A stretch of DNA of 64,000 nt from Actinokineospora diospyrosa (GCF_024171925.1 NZ_JAMTCO010000007.1:186001-250000), one strand, 5' to 3'. Counted from the stretch's first letter, positions 33,791 to 43,165 are shown. The notes: generated by a model not told the origin, from the sequence alone. Translations and numbers: made by a program.

Positions 33791-34708
33791 GTGCCGACCA
33801 CCGCGTACTTCGGACCCAAGGGGACCTTCACCGAACAAGCCGCCCGGGCCCTCGCCCCTGGGGCGGACTTCCTGCCCATGCCGACGATCCCGGACGCGGT
33901 TGGCGCTGTGCGCTCCGGGCTGGCCGAGCTCGCTTGCGTCCCGATCGAGAACTCGGTCGAGGGCGCCGTCTCCGCCGCCATGGACACCCTCGCCGCCGAC
34001 GCCCCAGCGGTGGTCGCGTTGGCCGAGCACCTGCTGCCGATCCGGTTCTCGATCTTGGTGCGCCCCGGTGTGAAGGCCGCCGACGTGCGCTCCATCGCCA
34101 GCCACCCGCACGCGTTGGCCCAGGTCGAGCGCTGGATCCAGGAGACGATGCCCGCCGCGGCCCGCCGCGCGGCGTCCTCCACCGCCGGTGCCGCGGTCGG
34201 CGTGCAGTCCGGCGAGTTCGACGCCGCCGTGACCGCCCCCGTGGCCGCCGAGCACTACCCGCTCGACGTGCTCGCCACCGACGTCGCCGACGAGCGGGAC
34301 GCGATCACCCGGTTCCTCCTGCTCGCCCGCCCCGAGAAGCTGCCCCGGCCCACCGGCGCGGACCGGACGTCGGTGATCGTGGTCCTGTCGCACGAGCCGG
34401 GCGAGCTCGCCGCGGTGTTGAACGAGTTGGCCAGCCGCGGCATCAACCTCACCCGCATCGAGTCCCGCCCCCAGCGCAACCGCTTCGGCGAGTACCGCTT
34501 CTACCTGGACTTCGACGGCCACATCGCCGAGCCCCGGGTCGCCGACGCGCTAGGCGCCCTCCACCGCCGTAGTCAGAGGGTGCTTTTCCTGGGCTCTTAT
34601 CCCAAGGCGGAAGGCAACGCCACAGAGGTAATTGCCCCTAACCGCGCCTCGGACTACGACGTGTCCGCGAAGTGGATCGAGGCCGTGATCCGAGGCGAGG
34701 AGCCGTGA
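33791..34708 (+). CDS. pheA: prephenate dehydratase
   Basis: A 305-residue enzyme converting prephenate to phenylpyruvate in phenylalanine synthesis. The catalytic domain (AYFGPKGTFTEQAA, VPIENSVEGAVSA, the TRF motif in DAITRFLLLA) is followed by an ACT regulatory domain (HEPGELAAVLNELASRGINLTRIESRP) that likely binds phenylalanine. The start at GTG 33791 follows TACTGT by six nt, a leaderless pattern. Its stop overlaps the phosphatase-family gene (GTGA), the same pairing as pheA-Rv3837c in mycobacteria. Confidence 0.96.
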   Translation: MPTTAYFGPKGTFTEQAARALAPGADFLPMPTIPDAVGAVRSGLAELACVPIENSVEGAVSAAMDTLAADAPAVVALAEHLLPIRFSILVRPGVKAADVRSIASHPHALAQVERWIQETMPAAARRAASSTAGAAVGVQSGEFDAAVTAPVAAEHYPLDVLATDVADERDAITRFLLLARPEKLPRPTGADRTSVIVVLSHEPGELAAVLNELASRGINLTRIESRPQRNRFGEYRFYLDFDGHIAEPRVADALGALHRRSQRVLFLGSYPKAEGNATEVIAPNRASDYDVSAKWIEAVIRGEEP

Positions 34709-35313
34709 CAGCCCGTTTACTGCTCGCCCGCCACGGCGAGACCCCGTCGAATCTGAAGCACGCGCTCGACTCCCGTCCCCCCGGACCGCCTCTTACGGAC
34801 ATGGGCCAACGGCAAGCGGAAGCGCTTGCGGACAGGCTCGCCGAGGATCGGGTAGTGGCCGTCTACGCGAGCGTGGCCGTGCGCGCGCAGCAGACAGCCG
34901 ACCCGGTCGCCAAGCGGCACGGGTTGGCCGTTGACGTTGTCGAGGGCCTCCACGAGCTACAGGTCGGCGACCTAGAGGGCCGCTCGGACGAGGCAGCCCT
35001 ACGCAGCTTCGGCGAGGTCTACACCCGCTGGACCGAAGGCGACCTCACCGCAACGATGCCCGGCGGTGAGAGCGGCGAGGAAATTCGAGACCGCTACCTC
35101 TCCACGATCGAGCGAATTCGAGACCGCCACCAGAGCGGCTTGATCGTGGTGGTCAGCCACGGCGGGATCATCCGGCTCGGCGCCGAATGGCTGGCCGACA
35201 ACGTCGGTGCCCAGCTGGCCAATGCCAAGCTGCTGCCCAACACCGGGCACGTGCTGCTCGAACCCCGCCCGACCGGGTGGCACTGCCTGGAGTGGACCGG
35301 GGTCGAGCTGTAG
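34705..35313 (+). CDS. histidine phosphatase (phosphoglycerate-mutase-like) family protein
   Basis: A 202-residue protein with the RHG motif carrying the phospho-histidine (LLLARHGETPSN), PLTDMGQRQAEALA, YASVAVRAQQTA, the acid residue near ELQVGDLEG and the second His in VVSHGGIIRLG. It is a small branched-specificity phosphatase; the substrate is unknown. Translationally coupled to pheA. The MSMEG/Rv3837c homologue has the same place. Confidence 0.92.
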   Translation: MTARLLLARHGETPSNLKHALDSRPPGPPLTDMGQRQAEALADRLAEDRVVAVYASVAVRAQQTADPVAKRHGLAVDVVEGLHELQVGDLEGRSDEAALRSFGEVYTRWTEGDLTATMPGGESGEEIRDRYLSTIERIRDRHQSGLIVVVSHGGIIRLGAEWLADNVGAQLANAKLLPNTGHVLLEPRPTGWHCLEWTGVEL

Positions 35314-35425
35314 CGCGCCTCGGCCAACTGGGGGAAGGTCCGGTTAGCGAAAATCGCGGTGGGTTGTCGGTGGGTGGGGTTACCCTCCGCCGCGTACTCA
35401 TTCGGACTATGTCATGGGAGGGCTC

Positions 35426-36436
35426 ATGCCCCCGCCCGCGTCCTCGATCGCTGTGCGCGCGGAAGCGTTGGTCAAGACCTTCGGGTCCACCCGCGCCCTC
35501 GACGGTGTCGACCTGGAGATCCCTTCGGGAACCGTGTTGGGCCTGCTCGGGCCCAACGGTGCTGGCAAGACGACCACCGTTCGCATTCTCACAACCCTGC
35601 TCAAACCAGATTCCGGCAGCGCCTTCGTCGCCGGTCACGACGTCACGAAGGACCCGGACGCCGTCCGCCGCTCGATCGGCCTGTCCGGGCAGTACGCGGC
35701 CGTCGACGAACACCTCACCGGCTACGAGAACCTCTACATGGTCGGCAGGCTCTACGGGATGTCCAGGACGGACGCGACATCCCGGGCCCGCGAGCTGATC
35801 GGCCGGTTCCGGCTGACCGACGCGGGCGACCGCCCGGCCAAGACCTACTCCGGCGGTATGCGGCGCAGGCTCGACCTCGCGGGCGCGCTGGTGGCCGAAC
35901 CGGCCGTCGTCGTGCTCGACGAGCCGACCACCGGCCTCGACCCGCGCGGCAGGCTGGACACCTGGGAGGTCATCGGCGAGCTGGTGGCTGATGGGACCAC
36001 GGTCCTGCTCACCACCCAGTACCTGGAGGAGGCCGACCAGCTGGCCAACACCATCCTGGTGATCGACCACGGCAAGGTCATCGCCGGTGGCACGGCCGAC
36101 CAGCTCAAGGCCCAGGTCGGCGGCGAGCGCCTGGAGATCGTGGTCGGTGACGCGGCTGAACTCGCGGTCACCGCCCGGGTGCTCGGCGAGGTCGGCTCGG
36201 ACGAGCCGGGCACCGACCAGAACCAGCGCCGCGTGCACGTCAAGGTCGACACCGGCCCGAAGGCCCTGGTCGAGGCGCTGCGCAGGCTCGACCAGGAGAA
36301 CGTCGCGGTGCTCGACGTCGCGCTGCACCGGCCCACCCTCGACGACGTGTTCCTCGCCCTCACCGGCCACGTCGCCGAGGAGGAGCCCGCGGCCGAGGAG
36401 GACCCCAAGGGCAGGAAGAAGGCCAAGACCCGATGA
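35426..36436 (+). CDS. DrrA-like ABC exporter ATP-binding protein
   Basis: A 336-residue ATPase of the daunorubicin-resistance (DrrA) group: Walker A LLGPNGAGKTTTVRIL, Q-loop IGLSGQYAAVDEHLTGYENL, signature TYSGGMRRRLDLAGAL and Walker B VVVLDEPTTGLD. The C-terminal ~90 residues form the DrrA-type extension ending in a charged tail (EEEPAAEEDPKGRKKAKTR). ATG 35426 was chosen because GGGAGGG lies just upstream; ATG 35414 is possible. It energises the permease at 36433 for drug or lipid efflux; no biosynthetic cluster is adjacent. Confidence 0.95.
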   Translation: MPPPASSIAVRAEALVKTFGSTRALDGVDLEIPSGTVLGLLGPNGAGKTTTVRILTTLLKPDSGSAFVAGHDVTKDPDAVRRSIGLSGQYAAVDEHLTGYENLYMVGRLYGMSRTDATSRARELIGRFRLTDAGDRPAKTYSGGMRRRLDLAGALVAEPAVVVLDEPTTGLDPRGRLDTWEVIGELVADGTTVLLTTQYLEEADQLANTILVIDHGKVIAGGTADQLKAQVGGERLEIVVGDAAELAVTARVLGEVGSDEPGTDQNQRRVHVKVDTGPKALVEALRRLDQENVAVLDVALHRPTLDDVFLALTGHVAEEEPAAEEDPKGRKKAKTR

Positions 36437-37242
36437 GCGTCATCACCGCCGGAGCCCGCGACAGCGGCGTCGTCACCTGGCGCAACCTGATGAACGTGCG
36501 CCGCCAGCCCGACCTGCTGCTGGGCGCCACCCTGCAGCCGATCATGTTCGTGCTGCTGTTCGCGTTCGTGTTCGGCAACAGCATCGGCGACGACCCGGGT
36601 GCCTACCGGGAGTTCCTGATGGGCGGCATCTTCGCCCAGACCGTGGCGTTCAACTCGGCGTACACGACCATCGGCATGGCGGCCGACCTGGAGAAGGGCG
36701 TCATCGACCGGTTCCGCTCGCTGCCGATGACCAGGGCAGCGGTCCTGGTCGGTCGCACGGCGTCGGACCTCGCGGTCAGCGCCATCGGCCTGCTGGTCAT
36801 GTCGCTGTGCGGCCTGCTGGTCGGCTGGCGGATCCGCGGCAGCTTCCTGGACGCGGTCCTGGGCTACCTGTTGCTGCTGCTGTTCTCGTTCGCCATGTCC
36901 TGGATCGGCGCGTACGTCGGTCTCGCGGCGGGCAGCGTGCAGGTCGCGCAGAGCGCTGGCTTCATCTGGATGTTCCCGGTCACGTTCATCTCGTCGGCGT
37001 TCGTGTCGGCGTCGAGCATGCCCGGCCCGTTGAAGGTCGTCGCCGAGTGGAACCCGATCACCGCGATCGCTGACGCCGCGCGCGACCTGTTCGGCAACAC
37101 GGCCCGCACCGGCGTGCTGAGCCAGTCGGACGCCTGGCCCGCCCAGCACTCGGCGCTCTACGCGATGCTGTCCTGCGTGGTCATCCTGGTGATCTTCGCG
37201 CCGCTCGCGGTCGCGAAGTACCGCAAGGTCGCCAGCAAGTAG
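36433..37242 (+). CDS. DrrB-like ABC-2 exporter permease
   Basis: A 269-residue ABC-2 permease with six membrane spans. Family motifs are LMNVRRQPDLLLGATLQPIMFVLLF at the start, EFLMGGIFAQTVAF, DRFRSLPMTRAAVLVGR and the C-terminal WNPITAIADAARDLFGN. Its ATG overlaps the ATPase stop (ATGA), so the two form one exporter unit. Substrate unknown. Confidence 0.95.
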   Translation: MSVITAGARDSGVVTWRNLMNVRRQPDLLLGATLQPIMFVLLFAFVFGNSIGDDPGAYREFLMGGIFAQTVAFNSAYTTIGMAADLEKGVIDRFRSLPMTRAAVLVGRTASDLAVSAIGLLVMSLCGLLVGWRIRGSFLDAVLGYLLLLLFSFAMSWIGAYVGLAAGSVQVAQSAGFIWMFPVTFISSAFVSASSMPGPLKVVAEWNPITAIADAARDLFGNTARTGVLSQSDAWPAQHSALYAMLSCVVILVIFAPLAVAKYRKVASK

Positions 37243-37268
37243 TGGTCCTGGGTGGAGGCGTGCCTGCC

Positions 37269-38597
37269 TCAGGCTCCGGCAGGCGCGCTTTCACCGGGGG
37301 CGGGCGCGCTCTCGCCTGAGCCAGGGCTGGAGCTCGGGCTTGGACCGGATAACGCGGGCTCCTCGCCCAGCGTCTCGATCGAGTTCTCGTGCCTGGCCAG
37401 CACCACCCACAGCGTCCCGGCGAGGCCGAGTTGCAGGGCCCCGGAGATCAGGAAGACGGCCCGGGTGCTCAACCAGGCCGCCAGGATGCCGCCGAGCAGC
37501 GCGCCGAGCGGGATCGCGCCCCAGACCGCGGTGCGCCAGACGCCCAGGACCCGGCCGAACAGGTGCTCGGGGATCAGCGCGTGCCGCAGCGCCCCGATGA
37601 TGACGTTCACGGTCACCACGCTCGCTGCGAACACCCCGAACAGCAGCGCCCCGGCGACCGGCTCGTAGACCACGCCCATCACGCCGAACGCCACCGCGCA
37701 CCCGGCGACAGCGGCGGTCAGCACGGTCCGGCGGGACAAGAGCTTGGTCAGGCGAGGCGCCACTGCGGCCCCGATAAGCCCACCCGCGCCGCCGACCAGG
37801 GCGAAAACGCCGAAAGCCGCGCTGGTGAGTCCCAGGTCCTCCAGCGCGTAGAGCACGAGCAGCGCCTGCGCGAGTTCCGAGGTCAATGCCAACGCGGCCG
37901 CGAAGGCCACCAGCTGGACCATAAGAGGCCGCTTGCGCACCCAGCTGACCCCTTCGGCCAGTTGGACGCGCAGCTTGGGAGCAGGGCCGGTGGTCTTAGG
38001 CCGGTAGTTGCCCCGGATGGCCAGCAGCAGGATCGCGGCTATAGCGAAGCCAGCTGAGTTGAGCAGGAACGGCAAGGCAGCGAAGACGGCGAAGGTGACG
38101 CCACCGAGCGGACCGCCCAGGAAGGTCTGCCCGACGATCTCGGCCGACTGGAGCTTGCTGTTGGCGGACTCAAGACCGGCCTTGTCGACGACTGCGGGGA
38201 TGAGCGCCTGGGCAGCGCTATCAGCGATGGTTTCGACTGTGCCGATGAGCAGCGCCATCGCGTAGAGGAGCCAGATCGAGGTGGCGTCCAAGAGGACGAG
38301 CACTGCGAGCGCGCCCACGATGATCGCGCGGGACGTGTTGGCCAGCAGCATCGCCTTGCGGCGGTCGACCCGGTCCACCAGCGCGCCGCTGATCAGCGCG
38401 AACAGCAGCCAGGGCAGGAACGCGGTCGCGGACAGCCCGGCGATGAGGAGGGGGTCGCGGGTGAGGCTGGCACCCAGTAGCGGGAACGCGACCTTGCCGA
38501 TGCCATCACCCAGGTTGGACAGCGCACTTGACCCGAGGAGCCAGGTCAGTCGCCGGTCCGTGGTCACGTGGCCCCCGGGTAATCGTGCCGACGCCAT
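37269..38597 (-). CDS. MFS exporter
   Basis: A 442-residue transporter of the EntS-like MFS_3 group with about 12 spans. It shows ALSNLGDGIGKVAFPLL in helix 1, the loop-2/3 motif DRVDRRKAMLLAN and a matching second-half loop RLTKLLSRRTVL. The C-terminal ~40 residues are a Glu/Ser/Pro tail (SGPSPSSSPGSGESAPAPGE). Substrate unknown. It converges with the DrrAB-like operon (26-bp gap). Confidence 0.92.
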   Translation of the reverse strand: MASARLPGGHVTTDRRLTWLLGSSALSNLGDGIGKVAFPLLGASLTRDPLLIAGLSATAFLPWLLFALISGALVDRVDRRKAMLLANTSRAIIVGALAVLVLLDATSIWLLYAMALLIGTVETIADSAAQALIPAVVDKAGLESANSKLQSAEIVGQTFLGGPLGGVTFAVFAALPFLLNSAGFAIAAILLLAIRGNYRPKTTGPAPKLRVQLAEGVSWVRKRPLMVQLVAFAAALALTSELAQALLVLYALEDLGLTSAAFGVFALVGGAGGLIGAAVAPRLTKLLSRRTVLTAAVAGCAVAFGVMGVVYEPVAGALLFGVFAASVVTVNVIIGALRHALIPEHLFGRVLGVWRTAVWGAIPLGALLGGILAAWLSTRAVFLISGALQLGLAGTLWVVLARHENSIETLGEEPALSGPSPSSSPGSGESAPAPGESAPAGA

Positions 38598-38726
38598 ACC
38601 GCGACGCTACTGGCCGGTTCCCGCCAGCAACTACCCCCGAACGGGCGGCAATTCTTCCCAACCGGGGGCGCCCGTGTGAACCCGATCCGGGTGGCGATCA
38701 GTGGGAAACTGGCCCATTGTGGAGGT

Positions 38727-39317
38727 ATGAGGTGGGTGAGAAACGGTGTCGGAGTAGCCGTACTAGTGCTGGTGGCGGGATGTGCCGGGCAAAAGGCCGA
38801 CACGCCGCCCAAGGTGGAGTTGCCGTCGGCCACTCCGACGGCCTCGGCGGTGCCCACTACGCCCTCGGCGACGTCCGAGGCGGCGGCAGAGCCAGCGTCG
38901 GCGGACGACTGCAAGGTCGGCGAGCTCAAGCTGGCGGTGCGAGATGAGGACGCGGCGGCCGGGACGGTCTACCGGAAGCTGGTCTTCACCAACAGCGGGC
39001 AGCGGACGTGCGTGATCCAGGGCTTCCCGGGTGTCTCTTACGTCGCCGGGGAGGACGGCCACCAAGTGGGGCCCGCCGCGTACCGGGTGGGGACGAAGGG
39101 CGCCCCGGTGCGACTGGACCCGGGCGCGGCGGCGGCCACCGACGTGGGGTTCGTGAACGTGCAGAACTACGACCCGGCGGTCTGCCAGCCGACGGAGGTG
39201 CGGGGCCTGCGGGTCTACCCGCCGCACGACACGGAGTCGACGTTCGTGGAGCTGCCCGGGACGGGGTGCGCGGGCACCCCGCCGGGCAACCAACTGACGG
39301 TGAAGACCGTCGTCTAG
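38727..39317 (+). CDS. DUF4232 lipoprotein
   Basis: A 196-residue secreted lipoprotein with a short signal sequence and lipobox (LVAGC near residue 18), a Thr/Pro/Ala-rich linker and a DUF4232 domain (LKLAVRDEDAAAGTVYRKLVFTNSG, CVIQGFPGVSYV, DVGFVNVQNYDPAVCQ, LPGTGC). DUF4232 is an all-beta surface domain of unknown function common in Actinobacteria. The start is uncertain: ATG 38727 sits right after GGAGG, while GTG 38736 has better spacing. It converges with the DUF397 gene, overlapping by 4 bp. Confidence 0.88.
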   Translation: MRWVRNGVGVAVLVLVAGCAGQKADTPPKVELPSATPTASAVPTTPSATSEAAAEPASADDCKVGELKLAVRDEDAAAGTVYRKLVFTNSGQRTCVIQGFPGVSYVAGEDGHQVGPAAYRVGTKGAPVRLDPGAAAATDVGFVNVQNYDPAVCQPTEVRGLRVYPPHDTESTFVELPGTGCAGTPPGNQLTVKTVV

Positions 39318-39487
39318 ACGGACCGCAAGAAGGCGGCCCACTCCTTGCGGTCGAACCGCAGCCGAGGTCCGTCGCCCTGCTTGCTGTCCCGGGTGAGCAC
39401 CGTGGTGACATCCAGGAAGGCCACCTCGACGCAGCTGTAGTCCGCATTGCTGCGGCTGCTCTTGCGCCACGCCAAGTACTGCTTCAT
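39314..39487 (-). CDS. DUF397 protein
   Basis: A 57-residue member of the DUF397 family (AWRKSSRSNADYSCVEVAF, VLTRDSKQGDGPRLRFDRKEWAAFLRSV), almost always paired with an XRE/DUF5753 regulator in actinomycetes. Its ATG overlaps the regulator stop by 4 bp (ATGA). Such pairs (WhiJ/AbaA-type loci) modulate development and antibiotic synthesis, with the small protein acting against the regulator. Confidence 0.92.
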   Translation of the reverse strand: MKQYLAWRKSSRSNADYSCVEVAFLDVTTVLTRDSKQGDGPRLRFDRKEWAAFLRSV

Positions 39488-40371
39488 GAGTGGAGATCCC
39501 TTTCTGCTTGCAGAAGTAGGCGCATAGTTTCGCGCTCGTTCAGGGCCTTCTCCCATGTCTCTTCGAACACCGTGTTGTATTGTTCGATGTCGGTGGGCTT
39601 GTCAAGGAACAAATCACCCACCAGGTTCTCGATGAACACCACCGGAGGTTCGCCCTCGCGTGTTCCGTTGTCCGGGAACCGCATGATAATGAACGGCCCG
39701 GATAGCAGGCCGCCGTACATGCCCGCTGTGAACGGCACGACGCGCAGGGTGACTGTATCCAATTGCGACAGTTCTGCCAAGTGGACAATCTGCCTGCTCA
39801 TGACATGTGCCCCGCCGACCGCCCGGTGCAGCACCGTTTCGTTCAGCACAACGGAGAACGTCGGCCGTGCGGTTTTCCGGTTCAGCAATGCCTTCCGTTG
39901 CATTCGGAAGTTGACCCGTCGATCAACCTCTTCGTCCGACATGTCCGGATGGCGATTCCTGATCAGCACACGCGTATATTCAGGAGTCTGAAACAGTCCT
40001 GGAATCAGGTCGACGTGATACCACTGCATTGATGATACTGACTCTTCGAGTCCGTAGTAGAGAGCGAAGCCATCCGGGATCACATCACTGTAGGCGTGCC
40101 ACCAACCCTGTTCCTTGGTCTTGCGCGCCAGATCTTTCAGGTACTCGGTCAGTTCCGCCGACGCGCCGTAGACCTTGCACATGGCTTCGGCGTCCAGGCT
40201 GCGCAACGCCGTCTGTCCGGTCTCGATCCGCCAGATCTTGGCTTCGGACCACTCCAGTGCCTGCGCCGCCGCCTTGACCGTCAGCCTGGCTCGCCCACGA
40301 AGGTCGCGCAGATATCGGCCCAACTGCCTGCGCGGCACTGTCGAACCAGTCGCCCCGTCTCCCACTGCCAC
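39484..40371 (-). CDS. XRE-family regulator with DUF5753 domain
   Basis: A 295-residue protein: HTH at about 15-70 (QLGRYLRDLRGRARLTVKAAAQALEWSEAKIWRIETG) and the DUF5753 domain from about 105 (YYGLEESVSSMQWYHVDLIPGLFQTPEYTRVL, VVLNETVLHRAVGG, LRVVPFTAGMYGG). It forms a regulator/partner pair with the DUF397 gene. GTG 40371 is the longest start; GTG 40365 has GAGAGGTG at better spacing. A perfect 7-bp inverted repeat at 40390-40408 is probably its own operator. Confidence 0.92.
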   Translation of the reverse strand: MAVGDGATGSTVPRRQLGRYLRDLRGRARLTVKAAAQALEWSEAKIWRIETGQTALRSLDAEAMCKVYGASAELTEYLKDLARKTKEQGWWHAYSDVIPDGFALYYGLEESVSSMQWYHVDLIPGLFQTPEYTRVLIRNRHPDMSDEEVDRRVNFRMQRKALLNRKTARPTFSVVLNETVLHRAVGGAHVMSRQIVHLAELSQLDTVTLRVVPFTAGMYGGLLSGPFIIMRFPDNGTREGEPPVVFIENLVGDLFLDKPTDIEQYNTVFEETWEKALNERETMRLLLQAERDLHS

Positions 40372-40389
40372 ACCTCTCGATCGGATGAC

Positions 40390-40408
40390 CTTTCACTCGC
40401 TGTGAAAG
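40390..40408. promoter_or_regulatory. inverted-repeat operator upstream of the XRE gene
   Basis: CTTTCAC-tcgct-GTGAAAG, perfect 7-bp arms, 19 bp before the regulator start and in the gap shared with the divergent 73-residue gene. Likely autoregulation. Confidence 0.5.
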
Positions 40409-40549
40409 TATCGATCCGGGCAATGTGCAATACAACGCTGTTGCCATGGCCTTTCCGGGTGAATGAAGCACCGAAAAGCTTGCGTTGCGAGTCCTCGTGT
40501 CGTTGCATCGCAGCGCACACATTCCGTGCCAATCCCACCGAGGAGCACC

Positions 40550-40771
40550 ATGCACACCGGCTTCCACATGAACACCTGGGCCAAGGTCGAGGACACCTGC
40601 GAGATCACCTTCGCCCCCGATGGCCCCGCCGCCATGTCCCTCTACTTCGGCGGTCGGATGGAGGGCTTCGAGATCGTGCTGACCAGGGCCGGGCTCGAGC
40701 GGCTCGCCACCGTGGCCGTCGAGGCCAGGGACAAGTTGGCCGCCCACGCCGAGGGCAAGTTGGCCGCCTGA
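40550..40771 (+). CDS. 73-residue protein divergent from the XRE/DUF397 pair
   Basis: A small soluble protein starting at ATG 40550 behind GAGGAG. Sequence features are a Thr/Phe beta-like segment (CEITFAPDGPAAMSLYFGG), MEGFEIVLTRAGLERLATVAVEA and an Ala/Lys-rich end. It resembles small actinomycete proteins often sited beside XRE/DUF397 loci, but I cannot name a family. Probably controlled by the inverted repeat in the shared promoter gap. Confidence 0.65.
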   Translation: MHTGFHMNTWAKVEDTCEITFAPDGPAAMSLYFGGRMEGFEIVLTRAGLERLATVAVEARDKLAAHAEGKLAA

Positions 40772-40826
40772 GTCCACCGGGTCGGGGACCGGCGCTGGGC
40801 GGGCGGGTGGTGGGAAAGGGGTGAGG

Positions 40827-41465
40827 TCAGTCGTTCATCAGACCAGTCCGCCACGCCCACGCGGCGATCTCGACCCGGTTGCGGGCGCCGATCTTGCCCT
40901 GGACGGCGGCCAGGTGGGTCTTCACCGTGGACAGCGACAGGAACAACTCCGCGCCGATCTCGGTGTTCGTCAGCCCCCTGGCCGCCGCCCGCACGACATC
41001 GGTCTCCCGCTCGGTCAACGGGTTCGCCCCGACCGGCGCGGGCGCGGCGAAGTGCCGCAGCAACCGCACCGTGATCTGCGGCGACACCAGCGCGTCACCG
41101 CGGGCGGCCGCGCGGACCGCCTCCATCAGCAGCGCCGGACCGGCGTCCTTCAGCAGGAACCCGCTCGCCCCGTTCGCGAGGGCCGTGTGCACGTACTCGT
41201 CCAGGTCGAACGTCGTCACCACCACGACCTTGAGCGGGTCGACGACCTCGGGACCGGCGAGCGCCTTGGTCACCGCGAGCCCGTCCATCCCGGGCATCCG
41301 CACGTCGACCAGGCACACGTCCGGCCGCAGCTCCCGCGCCCTGGCCACCGCGTCGATCCCGTTCGCCACGTCAGCCACCACCGACATGTCCTCCTGCGAC
41401 TCCAGGATCATCCGGAACCCCACCCGGACCATCTCCTGGTCGTCGGCGATCAGGACTCGGATCAC
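40827..41465 (-). CDS. NarL/LuxR-family response regulator
   Basis: A 212-residue regulator: receiver VIRVLIADDQEMVRVGFRMIL, phospho-Asp in VCLVDVRMPGMDG, Lys in GFLLKDAG; HTH LTERETDVVRAAARGLTNTEIGAELFLSLSTVKTHLAAVQGKIGARNRVEIAAW. Its GTG overlaps the kinase stop (GTGA), so kinase and regulator form one operon and a cognate pair. Target genes unknown. Confidence 0.94.
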   Translation of the reverse strand: MIRVLIADDQEMVRVGFRMILESQEDMSVVADVANGIDAVARARELRPDVCLVDVRMPGMDGLAVTKALAGPEVVDPLKVVVVTTFDLDEYVHTALANGASGFLLKDAGPALLMEAVRAAARGDALVSPQITVRLLRHFAAPAPVGANPLTERETDVVRAAARGLTNTEIGAELFLSLSTVKTHLAAVQGKIGARNRVEIAAWAWRTGLMND

Positions 41466-43165
41466 CGCTGGCCCTCCCGTTCGGTCCGCAGCGGGAACCC
41501 GGCGTCGACCACCCAGCCCGCCGACTCGCCCGGTCCGGCCGAGAACCGGCCGCCGAGCAGGTCGATCCGCTCCCGCATCCCGACCAGACCGTAGCCGCCG
41601 GACCCGCCGGGCGGGGTCACCCTGGCCGTGGCGTCGTCCACCACCCGCAGCCGCAACTCCTCGTCGACCACCCCGATCGTGATCATCACCAACTGGGCGT
41701 CGCGGGCGTGCTTGCCCACGTTCGTCAACGCCTCCTGCACGATCCGCAGCACCGACCGCCCCGCTTCCGGCGGCATCACCGGCGGCAGGTCCAGGCTCAT
41801 GTCGATCGCCGGACCGTGGAAGTTGTCGACCAGAGCGCGCAGGTCGGCCGCCAAATCCATCGTCGCCTGCCCCTCCGCGCCCGCGGTCGGCGCCCCGCGC
41901 ATGCTGCCGACCAGCATCCGCATCGCCGCCAACGCCTCCCCGCCCGCCGACTCGATCCGCGCCAGGGCGTGCACCGCCGCCGTCGGGTTCGAGTCCCCGA
42001 CCAGCTGCGCCGCCTGGGCCGCCACCACGATCCCCGTCACGTGGTGCGCCACGACGTCGTGCAACTCCCTGGCCAGGGCCATCCGCTCCGCCTGTTGCGC
42101 CCCGGTCACCGCGACCTGCACCGACTGCGCCCGCTCCCGGTCGCGGGACCGGAAGTACTGCCCGGTCGCCATCGACACCACCAGCAGGAACGCCGAGACC
42201 AGCAAGAACTCCGGGCTGAACGCCACCGACCCGAACACCGACGCGATCGTGAGCAGGTCGACGCCGACGATCGCGCCCACCCCGACGGCCGCGTTCTTGC
42301 GTTCCGCGTACCGCACGAGGTACGCGACAAGTGCCATGTGCGACGCGGCGATGGTCAAAGGCACAGGGAACCGGTCGTAGGTGCCGAACAGCAGCGTCAA
42401 CGGCGTCAACGCGGTGGTGGCGCCCACCATCAGCACCGCCGCGATGATCGCGTACCGCACCGGCGCCGTCGGCCCGAGCACCGCGCACGCCGCCGTGGCC
42501 ACGACGAACACCAGCGGCACCACGTAGAGCAGTGGCCTGCCGATCGGGTTCAACACCGACGTGCCGGTGAGGTCCACCATGACCAGCGCGAACAGCGCGG
42601 CCGCCAACGGCCACTGCCTGCGGATCAGCTGCCGGAACTGCGTCGAGGTCCCCCGGTCCTCGTGCGCGCGCAGCACGTAGCCCACCAGGCAGCCGCCGAA
42701 GACGACCACCGCGCCGCCGAGCAGGGTCAGCACCGCCGACTGCTCGTCGACCGGCGGGTAGTTGTACGGGTCGTACATCCGCAGGGTGCCCGCGGCGGCG
42801 CCCCCCGCCGCCACGAGCGCCACCAGCCCGAGCGCCACCACCCGCTCGCACCGCCACACCACGATCGCGACGAGCGCGCCGACCGTGACGGTCTCGGACA
42901 GCAGGAGCGCGCCCGAGCCGAAGGTGAGCGAGTACCGGTTACCGGTCTCCACGCTCAACAGCGCCGAAGCGATCAGCCACAGCGAACCCCCGACCACCCC
43001 CAGCAGGGGCCGGGCGAGCGCCAGGAACACGAACAGCAACAGCGGCAGCGGCATCAGGGCTTCCACCACGTTGTCCCGCCGCGCGATGATCAGCAGCAGG
43101 TCGAAGAGGTAGGCCATCCCCAACAGCCCCGCCAACCAGCGGCGGACGGGCGCGAGCAACTCCAT
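41462..43165 (-). CDS. membrane sensor histidine kinase (HisKA_3 type)
   Basis: A 567-residue kinase. The N-terminal ~340 residues form two blocks of membrane helices (about ten spans) with no large outside domain. Then comes the H-box ALARELHDVVAHHVTGIVVAAQ (about 370-390), N-box VLRIVQEALTNVGKHA and G-boxes VVDDAT and GYGLVGMRERIDLLGG. The ligand is probably sensed in the membrane. A small gene cluster diverges on the other side. Confidence 0.94.
   Translation of the reverse strand: MELLAPVRRWLAGLLGMAYLFDLLLIIARRDNVVEALMPLPLLLFVFLALARPLLGVVGGSLWLIASALLSVETGNRYSLTFGSGALLLSETVTVGALVAIVVWRCERVVALGLVALVAAGGAAAGTLRMYDPYNYPPVDEQSAVLTLLGGAVVVFGGCLVGYVLRAHEDRGTSTQFRQLIRRQWPLAAALFALVMVDLTGTSVLNPIGRPLLYVVPLVFVVATAACAVLGPTAPVRYAIIAAVLMVGATTALTPLTLLFGTYDRFPVPLTIAASHMALVAYLVRYAERKNAAVGVGAIVGVDLLTIASVFGSVAFSPEFLLVSAFLLVVSMATGQYFRSRDRERAQSVQVAVTGAQQAERMALARELHDVVAHHVTGIVVAAQAAQLVGDSNPTAAVHALARIESAGGEALAAMRMLVGSMRGAPTAGAEGQATMDLAADLRALVDNFHGPAIDMSLDLPPVMPPEAGRSVLRIVQEALTNVGKHARDAQLVMITIGVVDEELRLRVVDDATARVTPPGGSGGYGLVGMRERIDLLGGRFSAGPGESAGWVVDAGFPLRTEREGQR

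Noticed and set aside
40827-42857. Minus-strand 676-codon frame covering regulator and kinase
   Set aside because: Only its 3' part is real (the response regulator); upstream it is an out-of-frame shadow of the kinase.
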